Shown here: positions 42,059 through 51,603 of the stretch, in pieces
Position numbering within the stretch: the stretch's first letter is position 1
Layout of the letters: every line of letters starts with the position of its first letter
NCBI GenBank assembly: GCA_903847315.1
Contig: CAINDG010000025.1
Location: forward strand, 48,640 to 112,639
From: an uncultured Planctomycetota bacterium
GTDB taxonomy: Bacteria > Planctomycetota > Phycisphaerae > Sedimentisphaerales > UBA12454
Reading direction: 5' to 3'
Length of the DNA: 64,000 nucleotides
Translations under genes and position numbers: made by a program
The notes under the pieces: generated by a model
The model's database searches: none
Seen by the model: the letters and a program-made list of their open reading frames with translations, nothing else
Told to the model about the DNA's origin: nothing

Positions 42059-43207
42059 ATGAATGTTTTTGAAATAATCACAAAAGACCACCGATGCCCG
42101 GCACGAACAGGAACGCTGCGGACATCTCACGGCGACGTTAAAACGCCGGTGTTTATGCCTGTCGGCACAAGAGCAACCGTCAAAGGCCTATTGCCCCGGC
42201 AGATTGACGAAGCAGGTTCGCAAATTGTTCTGGCCAACACGTTTCATCTGATGTTAAGGCCCGGCGCGGATGTAATAGAAAAAATCGGCGGGCTTCACAA
42301 ATTTATGGGCTGGAACAAACCGATACTGACCGACAGCGGCGGCTTCCAGGTTTTCTCACTAAGCGAAATCAACAGCATCGACGATAACGGAACGGAATTT
42401 GCCAGTCCTTACGACGGCGCGAAAATAAAACTCGACGCGGCAGGGGCGACAAAAATCCAAAACAAGCTCGGAGCCGATATAATAATGTGCTTCGACCAGT
42501 GCCCTGCCTTTGACGCTCCGCCAAAAGAACAGCAAAAAGCTGTCGAACGAACGATTAAATGGGCGAAGATTTGCAAGGAGTCGCATTCAAATAATCGTCA
42601 ATTGCTTTTCGGTATCGTGCAGGGACAAACCGATAACGACCTGCGGCGAAACTGCGCAGCGGAACTTATTAAAATGGATTTCCCCGGCTACGCAATCGGA
42701 GGTTTAAGCGTCGGCGAAGGCACGAAACAAATGCTGCAAACCGTCAGATTTACCGCCCCGCTTCTGCCTGAAAACAAGCCCCGCTACCTTATGGGAGTCG
42801 GCACACCTGCGGATATTATCCAGGCGGTCGAGGCGGGAATCGATATGTTCGACTGTGTAATGCCGACCCGAAATGGCCGAAATGCCCTGGCTTTTACGTC
42901 CCAAGGTCCGATAAGGCTTCGAAATTCGGCCTATATAGATGATGAAAAACCCATTGATTCGGCCTGCGGGTGCTATTGCTGCAGGACTTTCAGCCGATCG
43001 GCGATAAGGCATTTTTTCAATGTCGGCGAAATGCTGGGCCCAATTCTGCTATCGTTACATAATATCGTTTTTTATCATAATTTAATGGACAGAATACGGG
43101 AAAATATAGAGAATGGTGCGTTTATAGAATGGGCGGCTCAGGCTTTGCAAAGTCCTGCATTCGCCCGAAACCGTCATACAAATGACGACATAGAAAATAT
43201 TGAATAG
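42059..43207 (+). CDS. tgt: tRNA-guanine transglycosylase
   Basis: The 382-residue protein has Asp92 in LTDSGGFQVFSL, the nucleophile Asp265 in IDMFDCVMPTRNGR, and the zinc site C303-x-C305-x2-C308. It swaps guanine 34 for preQ1 in tRNAs with GUN anticodons, the committed step of queuosine. In many bacteria tgt-yajC-secD-secF are linked, and that order is kept here, with a 14-nt gap to yajC. Confidence 0.97.
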   Translation: MNVFEIITKDHRCPARTGTLRTSHGDVKTPVFMPVGTRATVKGLLPRQIDEAGSQIVLANTFHLMLRPGADVIEKIGGLHKFMGWNKPILTDSGGFQVFSLSEINSIDDNGTEFASPYDGAKIKLDAAGATKIQNKLGADIIMCFDQCPAFDAPPKEQQKAVERTIKWAKICKESHSNNRQLLFGIVQGQTDNDLRRNCAAELIKMDFPGYAIGGLSVGEGTKQMLQTVRFTAPLLPENKPRYLMGVGTPADIIQAVEAGIDMFDCVMPTRNGRNALAFTSQGPIRLRNSAYIDDEKPIDSACGCYCCRTFSRSAIRHFFNVGEMLGPILLSLHNIVFYHNLMDRIRENIENGAFIEWAAQALQSPAFARNRHTNDDIENIE

Positions 43208-43221
43208 AGAAAGGGAAAATA

Positions 43222-43632
43222 ATGGAAAACGGATTGATTTTGGCAGCGGCCGATCAAAATAGCCAAGTCATTGTAGCTGAACCTATTTCAAAGAGTAATA
43301 CGACAGCAATAACAAAACAGGCAGACCCCAATTCTGCTGTTCCAACAGGCGCCCCTAAACCTAATACTACCTGGCAGCAGATGATTCCCATAGTTCTGAT
43401 TTTTGTGATTTTGTATTTCCTTATGTTCAGAAGCCCGAAGAAACAGCGGCAGCAGCAGGAGCAAATGGTCAAGTCGTTAAAGAAGAACGACAGGGTGCAA
43501 ACAGTCGGCGGAATCCTCGGAACGGTTCTTGAAGTAACCGATACCGAAGTAACTCTTAAAGTTGACGAGTCGAACAATACGAAAATAAAAGTGCTTCCTA
43601 CATCAATAAGCAAAGTAATCGAACAAAAATAA
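43222..43632 (+). CDS. yajC: Preprotein translocase auxiliary protein YajC
   Basis: The 136-residue protein has a long polar N-terminal part (about 50 residues, Thr/Pro-rich), then one helix (54-69: MIPIVLIFVILYFLMF) and RSPKKQRQQQEQMVKSLKKNDRVQTVGGILGTV, the YajC hallmark. YajC associates with SecDF in the inner membrane. The N-terminal extension is longer than in proteobacterial YajC, where the helix starts near residue 20. Confidence 0.95.
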   Translation: MENGLILAAADQNSQVIVAEPISKSNTTAITKQADPNSAVPTGAPKPNTTWQQMIPIVLIFVILYFLMFRSPKKQRQQQEQMVKSLKKNDRVQTVGGILGTVLEVTDTEVTLKVDESNNTKIKVLPTSISKVIEQK

Positions 43633-43666
43633 AAATTTTGAAGACTAATTTTTTCAGGGAACTGAT

Positions 43667-46600
43667 ATGGATAAAAATGTTGTACGATTCGGATTGATAG
43701 GAATAATCCTCCTTGTAATTTTTGCAGCGGCACAACTTTATCCGCCGACGGAGAAGCTGAAACCCGGCATCGACCTCGCCGGCGGCACAAGTCTTATATA
43801 TGATATTGACACAACCGGTCTGGTCGGCGGCGAAACAGACAATCTCGCCACGAAGCTCAGGCCGATTCTGCTGAAACGAATCGACCCCGGCAATATTCAA
43901 AACATCGTTATGCGCCCCCAGGGTGATACGCGAATTGAAATACAGGTTCCACTGGCAAGCGCCGATACGCACAGAAGACGCCAGGCTTATGACGACGCTA
44001 TGAACACCCTGACTAAAGACAATATAAATCTCGCAATAATCAAGAGAGCGCTGACTCAGGACCCCAATGAAAGAGCAAAAATATTCGAGAAATTTGCCGC
44101 TGACAGCAACGACAGAAAAGAAATCCTCAGCCAGCTTGCATCAACTTACGACGCCAGAAAAGCTGCACAGGAAAAAAGAGACGACCTCAGGGCCAAGCTC
44201 GATACAATAGCCCAAACTCTCGAAAAGGATGGGATAAACAAACAAGCACTCTTTATGCTTGGTTCTTCCTGGGGCACAATGGACCCCAATGAGAAAAAGG
44301 CTACAATTGACCGGATACTGGCCGATGTGAACGATAAATCCGCTGTTAAAACAGCTTCCAAACAGGCCCTGCGCGGGCAGCAGATTGAACAATACTTTGC
44401 AATTTTTACGCCATGGGCAGATGTTGTTAACGAGCTGACCAAGCCTGAAACCGGTCTTAACGCCGCTTACAGAGATGCTGAAACCAGACTCAAAGATTTC
44501 AATCTCAGCATAGAAGCATTGACCACAGTGCTTGAAATGCCCGAAACATCCAGCAAACGAGCTGAACTTCTTGGAGATTTTAAAAACAGATTTTCTTCGA
44601 GAGCGGATAAAATCGATGCCCTGGTAAAAGCATTTAAGGATTATCGAACGGTAAGAGGAAGAATTGACGGTCCGGAAGATGTAAAAAGAATGCTCAAAGG
44701 CACAGGCGTACTCGAATTCCGTATTTTGCCCGCGCTTAACGACGGCAGAACCAATAGAGACGAACTGGTTGCCTATGCCGAGGCCTTGAAAATAAAGGGA
44801 CCCAAGCTCGCTTCCGACAATAAATATGTATGGGTACAGATAGAGAACCCCAAAGACAGCACCTGGCAGGCCAGTGAAACTCATCCAATTCTTGTAGGCA
44901 CATTCGCCGAAAAATCCTATGTCCTGGCAAGCAATCAGGATAACGAATGTATGCTCAAGAAGACGGGCAAGAGGCCGTGGAAACTGCAGAAGGCAGGCAC
45001 TACCATCGACGAGATGGGAAAAAGAGCGATTAGCTTTACCTTTGATGAAATCGCAGCTTCGCTGTTTTATAACGTGACGCGAAACAATCTCCAAAGACCT
45101 TTGGTAATAACTCTTGACGGTCTTGCGATATCCGCCCCGAACATTCGCAGCGCTATTCGTTCCAACGGTATAATCGAAGGCAACTATTCCCAGACCGAAC
45201 AGACGGATATGGTTGATAAGCTAAACGCCGGTTCTTTGCCTGCAAGACTTATCGAGCCGCCAATTTCAGAAAAGACCATAGGTCCAAGCATCGGCGCCGA
45301 TAACCGCGACAAGGGCATAAAGTCAGGCCTGGTTGGTCTTGCCGCCGTTATAGGGTTTATGGCGTTCTATTATACCATCGGCGGTATGATTGCGGATGCG
45401 GCGCTATTTCTGAATATTCTTTTCCTCCTCGCTATAATGGTCATCAGCAACGCGACTTTTACTCTGGGCGGCATCGCCGGCATCGTTTTGACGATAGGAA
45501 TGAGCGTTGACGCAAACGTGCTTATATTCGAGCGTATTCGCGAAGAACAGGAGAAAGGCGCATCGCTTCGGGTAGCAATCGATAATGGATATCACAGGGC
45601 TTTCTGGGTTATTTTCGACTCAAACCTGACCACAATTCTAAGCGCATTGATTTTGTATATGGTCGCATCAGAGGAAATCAAAGGATTTGCTATCACATTA
45701 ATGCTCGGTTTGTCAGCAAGTTTGTTTACATCCTTGTTCGTAACAAGGGTCATATTCCAGATTCTGCTCAACAAGGGCATAATCCGCAATCACCTGGTAA
45801 TGCTGCACGTAATCAGAAATGTAAAAATCGACTGGATGAAACTTCGCCCTATAATGATTACATTCTCAGCAATTCTTGCACTTGGAGGACTTTATGCGTT
45901 TTTCACTCGCGATGACGTCAAGAATAACAAGTATGACATAGAATTCACCGGCGGAACAAATGTTCAGGTCGATTTTAAACCAGAAAACCCGCTTGACAGG
46001 TCTGAGGTGGAAAAAATTATCAGCACCGAAGGCGAAAAACTTGGTAATCCCGCCATCGCCGCGGCAAAGGTTTACAGCGTCGGCGACCGCACGACAAAAC
46101 TGCAATATGAAATTACAACAACCGAAACCAATAAAGCTGCCATCAATGTAACTTTCAAGGCAGGCTCACAGGAAACAGCTAAGACCGTAACGCAAACTAT
46201 CGAGACGACACAGAAAAAACTTCGAGGCATAATCACCAATATGCTCGTAACGCAAAGCCCCGATAATCCTGCAAAGTTTACGATAACAACGTCCCAGACC
46301 AATAAATCGGTGATAAACAATATACTAAGCACAGCTTTCGGCGGTAAAGCAGAAATTTCAGAACCGGTTGTAAAAGAAACTGTAACAGAAGCGGTGCTTA
46401 ACGCCTTTAAAGGCAAACTGCAGATAATGGAAAGTCTTAACCCGCATATAACATCCACTGCACATATCGACGATGCGATGCTCGACAAAACACCGGAACT
46501 GACCAATTTCCTTGGCGGAGTCAGGATTGAATTTACAGTTGAGAAACCGGCGACTATCGCGGAAATAGACAAAAGACTGAAAGCCCTGCGGTTCAAACCA

Positions 46601-47401
46601 GATATGCAAAACGTAGCCTGGTATGGATATCAACTGACCGGAGCGGATTTGAATACGTCGATAACAGACAAGCCGCTGACTAATTTCACATACGTCAGCG
46701 TTCCGGAAGATGCGGGTTACCGCCAACTCAGCGAGGACGAATGGACGAACTTCGTCACAAATGAAACAGGTAAAATTACTTCCGCCGCTGAATTGCAGAC
46801 ATCCCTTTCAAGAGTAACTCAGTTCGCTCCTTCAATCGGCGATGAAGCGAAAACAAGGGCTGTAATAGCGATTGTGCTGTCTTTGATTGCTATGGCAATT
46901 TACCTGTGGGTACGGTTCGGCGACCTGCGATACGGCTTCGGTGCGATTTTCTCTCTTATACACGATGTTTGTATAGGTCTGGGAGCAGTAATGATTTCCG
47001 TTTATCTGGCAAATACCGCCATCGGACAAAAACTGCTTATAACCGATTTCAAGATAGACCTGACTGTAATAGCCGCTTTGCTGACTCTCGTCGGTTATAG
47101 CGTAAATGATACCATCGTTGTGTTTGACCGTATTCGTGAAAATATGGGCAAACTCGCAGTAATAACGCCGCAGCTTATCAATGACAGTATCAACCAAACG
47201 CTGTCGCGTACTATTCTGACGTCATTTACAACGTTTCTCGTAGTTATCATAATGTACATCTTCGGCGGTACCGGCTTTAGAGCTTTTAACTATGTTATGA
47301 CCATCGGCATCGTTGTGGGTACGTATTCATCAATTGCCATCGCAGCCCCGGTACTTATACTCGGCAAAAAGGTAAAAACCAAAACCACTGCCAGTAAGTA
47401 G
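43667..47401 (+). CDS. secDF: SecDF fusion protein with large periplasmic insertions
   Basis: The 1244-residue protein joins SecD (about 1-700) and SecF (about 710-1244), each with six helices. SecD motifs include KPGIDLAGGTSLIYDID, TGVLEFRIL and ITLDGLAISAPNI. The SecF part has YDIEFTGGTNVQVDF and YSVNDTIVVFDRIREN. They use the proton gradient to pull exported proteins through the periplasm. Between the first P1 strands and GTGVLEFRIL lies an extra helical segment of about 230 residues (105-335), and the SecF periplasmic domain is about 300 residues instead of roughly 120. Confidence 0.96.
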   Translation: MDKNVVRFGLIGIILLVIFAAAQLYPPTEKLKPGIDLAGGTSLIYDIDTTGLVGGETDNLATKLRPILLKRIDPGNIQNIVMRPQGDTRIEIQVPLASADTHRRRQAYDDAMNTLTKDNINLAIIKRALTQDPNERAKIFEKFAADSNDRKEILSQLASTYDARKAAQEKRDDLRAKLDTIAQTLEKDGINKQALFMLGSSWGTMDPNEKKATIDRILADVNDKSAVKTASKQALRGQQIEQYFAIFTPWADVVNELTKPETGLNAAYRDAETRLKDFNLSIEALTTVLEMPETSSKRAELLGDFKNRFSSRADKIDALVKAFKDYRTVRGRIDGPEDVKRMLKGTGVLEFRILPALNDGRTNRDELVAYAEALKIKGPKLASDNKYVWVQIENPKDSTWQASETHPILVGTFAEKSYVLASNQDNECMLKKTGKRPWKLQKAGTTIDEMGKRAISFTFDEIAASLFYNVTRNNLQRPLVITLDGLAISAPNIRSAIRSNGIIEGNYSQTEQTDMVDKLNAGSLPARLIEPPISEKTIGPSIGADNRDKGIKSGLVGLAAVIGFMAFYYTIGGMIADAALFLNILFLLAIMVISNATFTLGGIAGIVLTIGMSVDANVLIFERIREEQEKGASLRVAIDNGYHRAFWVIFDSNLTTILSALILYMVASEEIKGFAITLMLGLSASLFTSLFVTRVIFQILLNKGIIRNHLVMLHVIRNVKIDWMKLRPIMITFSAILALGGLYAFFTRDDVKNNKYDIEFTGGTNVQVDFKPENPLDRSEVEKIISTEGEKLGNPAIAAAKVYSVGDRTTKLQYEITTTETNKAAINVTFKAGSQETAKTVTQTIETTQKKLRGIITNMLVTQSPDNPAKFTITTSQTNKSVINNILSTAFGGKAEISEPVVKETVTEAVLNAFKGKLQIMESLNPHITSTAHIDDAMLDKTPELTNFLGGVRIEFTVEKPATIAEIDKRLKALRFKPDMQNVAWYGYQLTGADLNTSITDKPLTNFTYVSVPEDAGYRQLSEDEWTNFVTNETGKITSAAELQTSLSRVTQFAPSIGDEAKTRAVIAIVLSLIAMAIYLWVRFGDLRYGFGAIFSLIHDVCIGLGAVMISVYLANTAIGQKLLITDFKIDLTVIAALLTLVGYSVNDTIVVFDRIRENMGKLAVITPQLINDSINQTLSRTILTSFTTFLVVIIMYIFGGTGFRAFNYVMTIGIVVGTYSSIAIAAPVLILGKKVKTKTTASK

Positions 47402-47404
47402 TAA

Positions 47405-47821
47405 ATGAGAAAAGATGTCAAGATAGGAATGCTTATCGGCACAGGATTGTGCATAGCCGCCGCGGTGTGGTTCTGTATGCATCAGCAAGTAGTGGAGCAG
47501 CCGCGAATAGAAGATTTGTTGGCGCAGAAAAAAGAACTTTTTGCGACAAACGCGGCGCCAGAAGTTAATCTCGGAAATTCCGAAAAGCAGAATGTACCCG
47601 CAAAAAATCAACCCGCACCGGCTTCCGCTCCTGCTGCCAGTAGCGAAATAACATCGGCGAAAATACATACGGTACAATCAGGGGAAACTTTAAGCGATAT
47701 TTCAAAAATTTATTACGGGACAAGCGGCAACTGGAAAAAAATTTACGAAGCCAATAAAGAATCGCTTCCCCGCGGCCCCGACACCGTCAGAGCAGGAATG
47801 AAACTTGTTATACCGCAATAG
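47405..47821 (+). CDS. Membrane-anchored LysM protein
   Basis: The 138-residue protein has an N-terminal membrane anchor (about 7-25), a Pro/Ala-rich linker, and one LysM domain at the C-terminus (HTVQSGETLSDISKIYYGT...AGMKLVIPQ). LysM binds N-acetylglucosamine in peptidoglycan. It starts 4 nt after secDF, so it is probably co-transcribed. It could tether the membrane to the cell wall. Confidence 0.88.
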   Translation: MRKDVKIGMLIGTGLCIAAAVWFCMHQQVVEQPRIEDLLAQKKELFATNAAPEVNLGNSEKQNVPAKNQPAPASAPAASSEITSAKIHTVQSGETLSDISKIYYGTSGNWKKIYEANKESLPRGPDTVRAGMKLVIPQ

Positions 47822-47826
47822 ATATG

Positions 47827-48582
47827 CTACAGATATTTGGCAGCCTGGCGGTCAATCAGCCAGGTAACCTTATCGAGAATCGGCCATAATGTATGGACCG
47901 GATATTTCACTTCGTCCGGCCTGTCAAGCAGGACATTCCGGACTATTTCGGCCTTTTCCGCCCCGCTGACCATAACAATCAATTGCTGAGCGGCACACAT
48001 AACCGGATGAGTAAGCGTTATACGATTAAGGCCCTGACACATCTGATAAACAACCGTTACAAGGTTTTCGGTATCAAATAACGCATAGGAATTCGGCAGC
48101 AGCGAACCGATATGGCCGTCCGAACCCATTCCGAGTATCATCAGGTCAAATACCGGAAGCTGACCCTTCTGAAGCTTAAAAATCTTTTTCAGGAGACGGT
48201 CATATTCCTCGACAGCCCGACTGTAATCGTCTTTTTCGCCGGCAATCCTGTGAACGTTCTGTTTCGGAATCGGAACGGCTTTTAAAAAAGTATCGGCTGC
48301 AAGTTTGTAATTATTGTCCGGCGAATCGGGTTTTACACACCGTTCATCAACCCAGAATAACTGTATTTTATCCCACGGCAGGTCAAGTTTGGAGCTTTCT
48401 TTGCCAAGTAATTCATAAAATCGCCGCGGGGTCTTCCCGCCGGATATGGCCAAATAAAAAACCCCCTTTTCTGCTATAGCCTTTTTGCCAGAATCTTTAA
48501 ATAATCCAAGGGCTTTTTGTGCAAGCTCCGCAGAATCCTGTACATCAATAATCCTGAGCTTATCACTGTTTAAAACCTTCAT
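47827..48582 (-). CDS. pgl: 6-phosphogluconolactonase
   Basis: The protein has 251 residues from the ATG at 48582, chosen because AAGGAA lies upstream; an in-frame TTG eight codons earlier is less likely. YLAISGGKTPRRFYELL, IQLFWVDERCVKPDSPDNNY and LMILGMGSDGHIGSLLP are the DevB-type motifs. It hydrolyses 6-phosphogluconolactone in the pentose phosphate pathway. No zwf or gnd gene adjoins it. It is convergent with the LysM gene, with 5 nt between stops. Confidence 0.94.
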   Translation of the reverse strand: MKVLNSDKLRIIDVQDSAELAQKALGLFKDSGKKAIAEKGVFYLAISGGKTPRRFYELLGKESSKLDLPWDKIQLFWVDERCVKPDSPDNNYKLAADTFLKAVPIPKQNVHRIAGEKDDYSRAVEEYDRLLKKIFKLQKGQLPVFDLMILGMGSDGHIGSLLPNSYALFDTENLVTVVYQMCQGLNRITLTHPVMCAAQQLIVMVSGAEKAEIVRNVLLDRPDEVKYPVHTLWPILDKVTWLIDRQAAKYL

Positions 48583-48746
48583 TGCATAATTCCTTCTATC
48601 TTTCAAAACCTATCATTTAAAAGTACGCACTACAAAGATGAAAGGTTTTTACTTTTTCTCCTGTTGGCCAATCAGTCCTTACTTATATTATCGTTAGTGA
48701 AAGGCGGCGAGGCTACTAAATTCTGAAAATCACTATAAAACGAAAC

Positions 48747-48798
48747 CGGCATATGTATTATAACTTGTTCTTGATAAATAAGTTACATACATATGCCG
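48747..48798. repeat. Long imperfect palindrome
   Basis: CGGCATATGTA (48747-48757) and TAACTT (48761-48766) pair with AAGTTA (48780-48785) and TACATATGCCG (48788-48798). It lies downstream of the response regulator gene. On the minus strand a T-rich stretch follows, so it may act as a terminator, or it may be a mobile palindrome. Confidence 0.65.
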
Positions 48799-48875
48799 TT
48801 GTAAAGTTTTTATTCCCGCAAAAAGACTGATAACGTCTTCAATCTTTACGGTATAGTTCTCGCCAAGAACCGATT

Positions 48876-49328
48876 TTATACAGACTGTGTTTGCGCAGCA
48901 ACAGGGCTGTAGCTTACGTCCGGCAATTGGCTCAAAGTCCAATACATATCAACAGTCTTCATCGCTTCAACGAATTGTTTGTAATCGACCGGTTTTACTA
49001 TATAACCGGCAACGCCGAGGTTAAAACTGTCAACGATATTCTGGTCAACATCGGATGTGGTTAGAACCACGACTGGAATATTTCTTAATGCCTCATCCGC
49101 TTTGGCAACCTTAAGGAATTCAAAGCCATTCATTCTCGGCATATTCAAATCCAGAAGAATAACGCACGGCCTGGGATTGCTCGCATTTCTTAAATAAGTG
49201 AGGGCATCTTCGCCGTCAACTTTACGTATTAACTCGTTGGTAATTTTCAGCTCCTTAAGAGCCCTTTGCGCGATGAGCGAATCTACATCGTCGTCATCAA
49301 CTAACAGTATTGGTTTGAAATTTCTCAT
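48876..49328 (-). CDS. Single-domain response regulator (Rcp1-like)
   Basis: The 150-residue protein is a receiver domain only: acidic pocket DDDD (11-14), phosphoacceptor Asp60 (VILLDLNMPRMNG), Thr90/Ser92 region (VVVLTTSD) and Lys112 (YIVKPVD). The long loop before Asp60 and the family's MDxDDxDxxL style fit Rcp1-type regulators paired with phytochrome-like kinases. It has no output domain, so it probably acts by protein contact or phosphorelay. It overlaps the kinase gene upstream by 32 nt. Confidence 0.93.
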   Translation of the reverse strand: MRNFKPILLVDDDDVDSLIAQRALKELKITNELIRKVDGEDALTYLRNASNPRPCVILLDLNMPRMNGFEFLKVAKADEALRNIPVVVLTTSDVDQNIVDSFNLGVAGYIVKPVDYKQFVEAMKTVDMYWTLSQLPDVSYSPVAAQTQSV

Positions 49329-51567
49329 TTTTGACCTCCATATTTAGTTTTGGTAAAGTAAAAAAGAACGTACTGCCTTTTTGTGGTTCTGATTCGACCC
49401 ATATTTTGCCGTCATATTTTTCGATGATTCTCCTGACTATAGGAAGGCCTATGCCTGTGCTTTCTACCTCATCACGCCGATTAAGAGTCTGGAAAACCTT
49501 AAAAATCTGTTCAAAGTATTTTCTCTCGATACCACAGCCATTATCAGCAATACTAAACTTCCAGCAATCCTTCTGTTCGACACATCCAAGCCGAATATAG
49601 CCTTTAGGCTTATCCATATATCTTATAGCATTGTTTAAAAGGTTCTGGAACACTTCAATCATATGTGCTCTGTCGCCTGCAATAGTTGGAAAATCATTTT
49701 CCTGTACTATTTCAATATTTTCCGGCGGATCAACTTCTGCGATAGCTTCCTGGATAATTTTATTTAAGTCTAACCGTCGCATTTCCATAGGCCGGCCGAG
49801 TTCAGAATATCTCATAATACCCTTGATGAGCCCGCTCATTCGTTCTGTTCTTTTAACAAGCATATTAAGGTGTCTTTGCCCCTGCTCATCCATTTTATCC
49901 TTATAATCCGTCAGCATTATTCCCGCCAGGCTTCCAATCGCCCTTAGGGGCGCTTTAAGGTCGTGAGCAGCCGCATAAACAAAATCAGCTATCTCACGAT
50001 TCGCAATAGTCAGCTTTTCAACGGTTCTTTCCAGTTCCTCATTCAATCTCTGCATCGCTTCCTCTGATTTTTTGCGGTCGGTAATGTCTCTATCCGCCCC
50101 CCTGTATCCGCAAAGATTTCCTTTCTCGTCTATAACCGGTTTGCCGTATGTCTCCAAAATTACGACACTGCCGTTTCTGTGTACATTAGGATTAACAAAG
50201 CCGCCAAAACTCTCCTGCCTGGCAAAAGCCTGCAAAGCCGCTTCCTTGAATTTTTCTTTTACGTCCGCGGCAAAAAAATCATAAAAATATTTCTTTCCAA
50301 CAATCTCCTGCGGCTTATAACCCAGTATTTTTTCCACAACAGGGCTTGAATAAGTATATAATCCTTCGGCATTTACTTCCCAAATCCAGTCGCCGGAATT
50401 TTCAGCTACCTCCTCAAACCGATTCTCACTTTTTCGTAAAGATTTTTCCGCCTTATGGCGTTCGGCAATTTCACGATGCAGATTAACTATGGACGTAGTG
50501 GTTTTTTGCAGATTTTCCACCATTTGATTAAAGGATTCGGCCAGGGTTCCGATTTCATCTTTTGATTTGATGTCAATCCTTTGCGAAAAGTTCCCCTTGG
50601 CCAGTAAGGCTGTTTTCTTAACCAGTTCCAAAATCGGTTCTGTTATGTCGCCGGAAAGGAACAACGACAAAGCCATGCCGGCAATAAGAATTGTTAAGCC
50701 AACCAGCAGAATTGTATCTCGCAGGGCGTTTAGTTTGAAAACAAATTGTTCGTAAGGCAGGAACGCCACCACAGACCAGCTTTGTTTCGGGACAGGTTTA
50801 TAGACAAAATAGCCGTCAACTCCTAAAATAGTCGCACGGCCAAAATCGGACCTTCTATTTTTTATTTTAGAGATTATATCCACTGAGTTCGGCCCTTCGA
50901 CCGTAATCTTTTTAAATATCTTATCTTTGTCCTGACAAGCCAAAATAGTTCCTTCGGAATCAACCAGGATGGCAAAATACGATTGCTCTTCCTGGAATTC
51001 ATAAATACCACCGACGATTTCAGGAACAGTAACCCGGCCAACAACAACGCCAGTAAATTCATCAAAAAAACTTTTATTGAAGAAACCGAATTCCATACAG
51101 GGGGTGCCCATTTCAGGACAAAGAGGGGAATACATGCTGACCGCTTTGTTGGGATTGTTGATTGCCTTTTCAAAAACCGCCGAGCGGCTGATATCAGAAA
51201 ATTCCGTTGCCGTTCTGCCGTTGATTACTTTCAATTCCTCCATGCCATTGCTGTTCACATAGGAAAGTATATCGAATTCCGGCATATACTTGTTAAACTG
51301 GTTGACCAGAAAATTATCCTGCTGTTTTTTACTATAATTTGTCACTGCTTCAGAACTGCCTATTTTTTCGAGCAATTGTTCTTTGTCGGTAATTAACGCG
51401 TTTATTCCTTCGCTGATACGCTCGGCTATATAATCAAGATTCTGATGCTGGCTATCTCTGACCGTAGAAAATGTCACCCGATATGAAATAATTCCGAGAC
51501 AAACCGTCACAGAAAGGACAAGTCCCATCTGCAGCACCAGAATTTTTGTTTTTATCGACCTAAACAT
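49297..51567 (-). CDS. Cache-HAMP-PAS sensor histidine kinase
   Basis: The 756-residue protein has TM1 (about 10-32), a periplasmic double-Cache-like domain (35-280), TM2 (285-305), HAMP (306-358), PAS with PAC (380-498, YRGADRDITDRK), a HisKA domain with His535 (AAAHDLKAPLRAIGS), and a HATPase (FQNLLNNAIRY, DNGCGIE, GIGLPIV). The HisKA type is that of phytochrome-like/Rcp kinases, agreeing with the coupled single-domain regulator. It follows a periplasmic phosphate-type binding protein, which may be part of its sensing. Confidence 0.95.
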   Translation of the reverse strand: MFRSIKTKILVLQMGLVLSVTVCLGIISYRVTFSTVRDSQHQNLDYIAERISEGINALITDKEQLLEKIGSSEAVTNYSKKQQDNFLVNQFNKYMPEFDILSYVNSNGMEELKVINGRTATEFSDISRSAVFEKAINNPNKAVSMYSPLCPEMGTPCMEFGFFNKSFFDEFTGVVVGRVTVPEIVGGIYEFQEEQSYFAILVDSEGTILACQDKDKIFKKITVEGPNSVDIISKIKNRRSDFGRATILGVDGYFVYKPVPKQSWSVVAFLPYEQFVFKLNALRDTILLVGLTILIAGMALSLFLSGDITEPILELVKKTALLAKGNFSQRIDIKSKDEIGTLAESFNQMVENLQKTTTSIVNLHREIAERHKAEKSLRKSENRFEEVAENSGDWIWEVNAEGLYTYSSPVVEKILGYKPQEIVGKKYFYDFFAADVKEKFKEAALQAFARQESFGGFVNPNVHRNGSVVILETYGKPVIDEKGNLCGYRGADRDITDRKKSEEAMQRLNEELERTVEKLTIANREIADFVYAAAHDLKAPLRAIGSLAGIMLTDYKDKMDEQGQRHLNMLVKRTERMSGLIKGIMRYSELGRPMEMRRLDLNKIIQEAIAEVDPPENIEIVQENDFPTIAGDRAHMIEVFQNLLNNAIRYMDKPKGYIRLGCVEQKDCWKFSIADNGCGIERKYFEQIFKVFQTLNRRDEVESTGIGLPIVRRIIEKYDGKIWVESEPQKGSTFFFTLPKLNMEVKNEKFQTNTVS

Positions 51568-51603
51568 TCAATTCCCTGTAAATTTTCTCAAACTATAACC
51601 AAT

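Noticed and set aside
46072..46596. A long antisense ORF inside secDF
   Set aside because: It mirrors the codon pattern of the well-supported SecDF chain and has no start signal.
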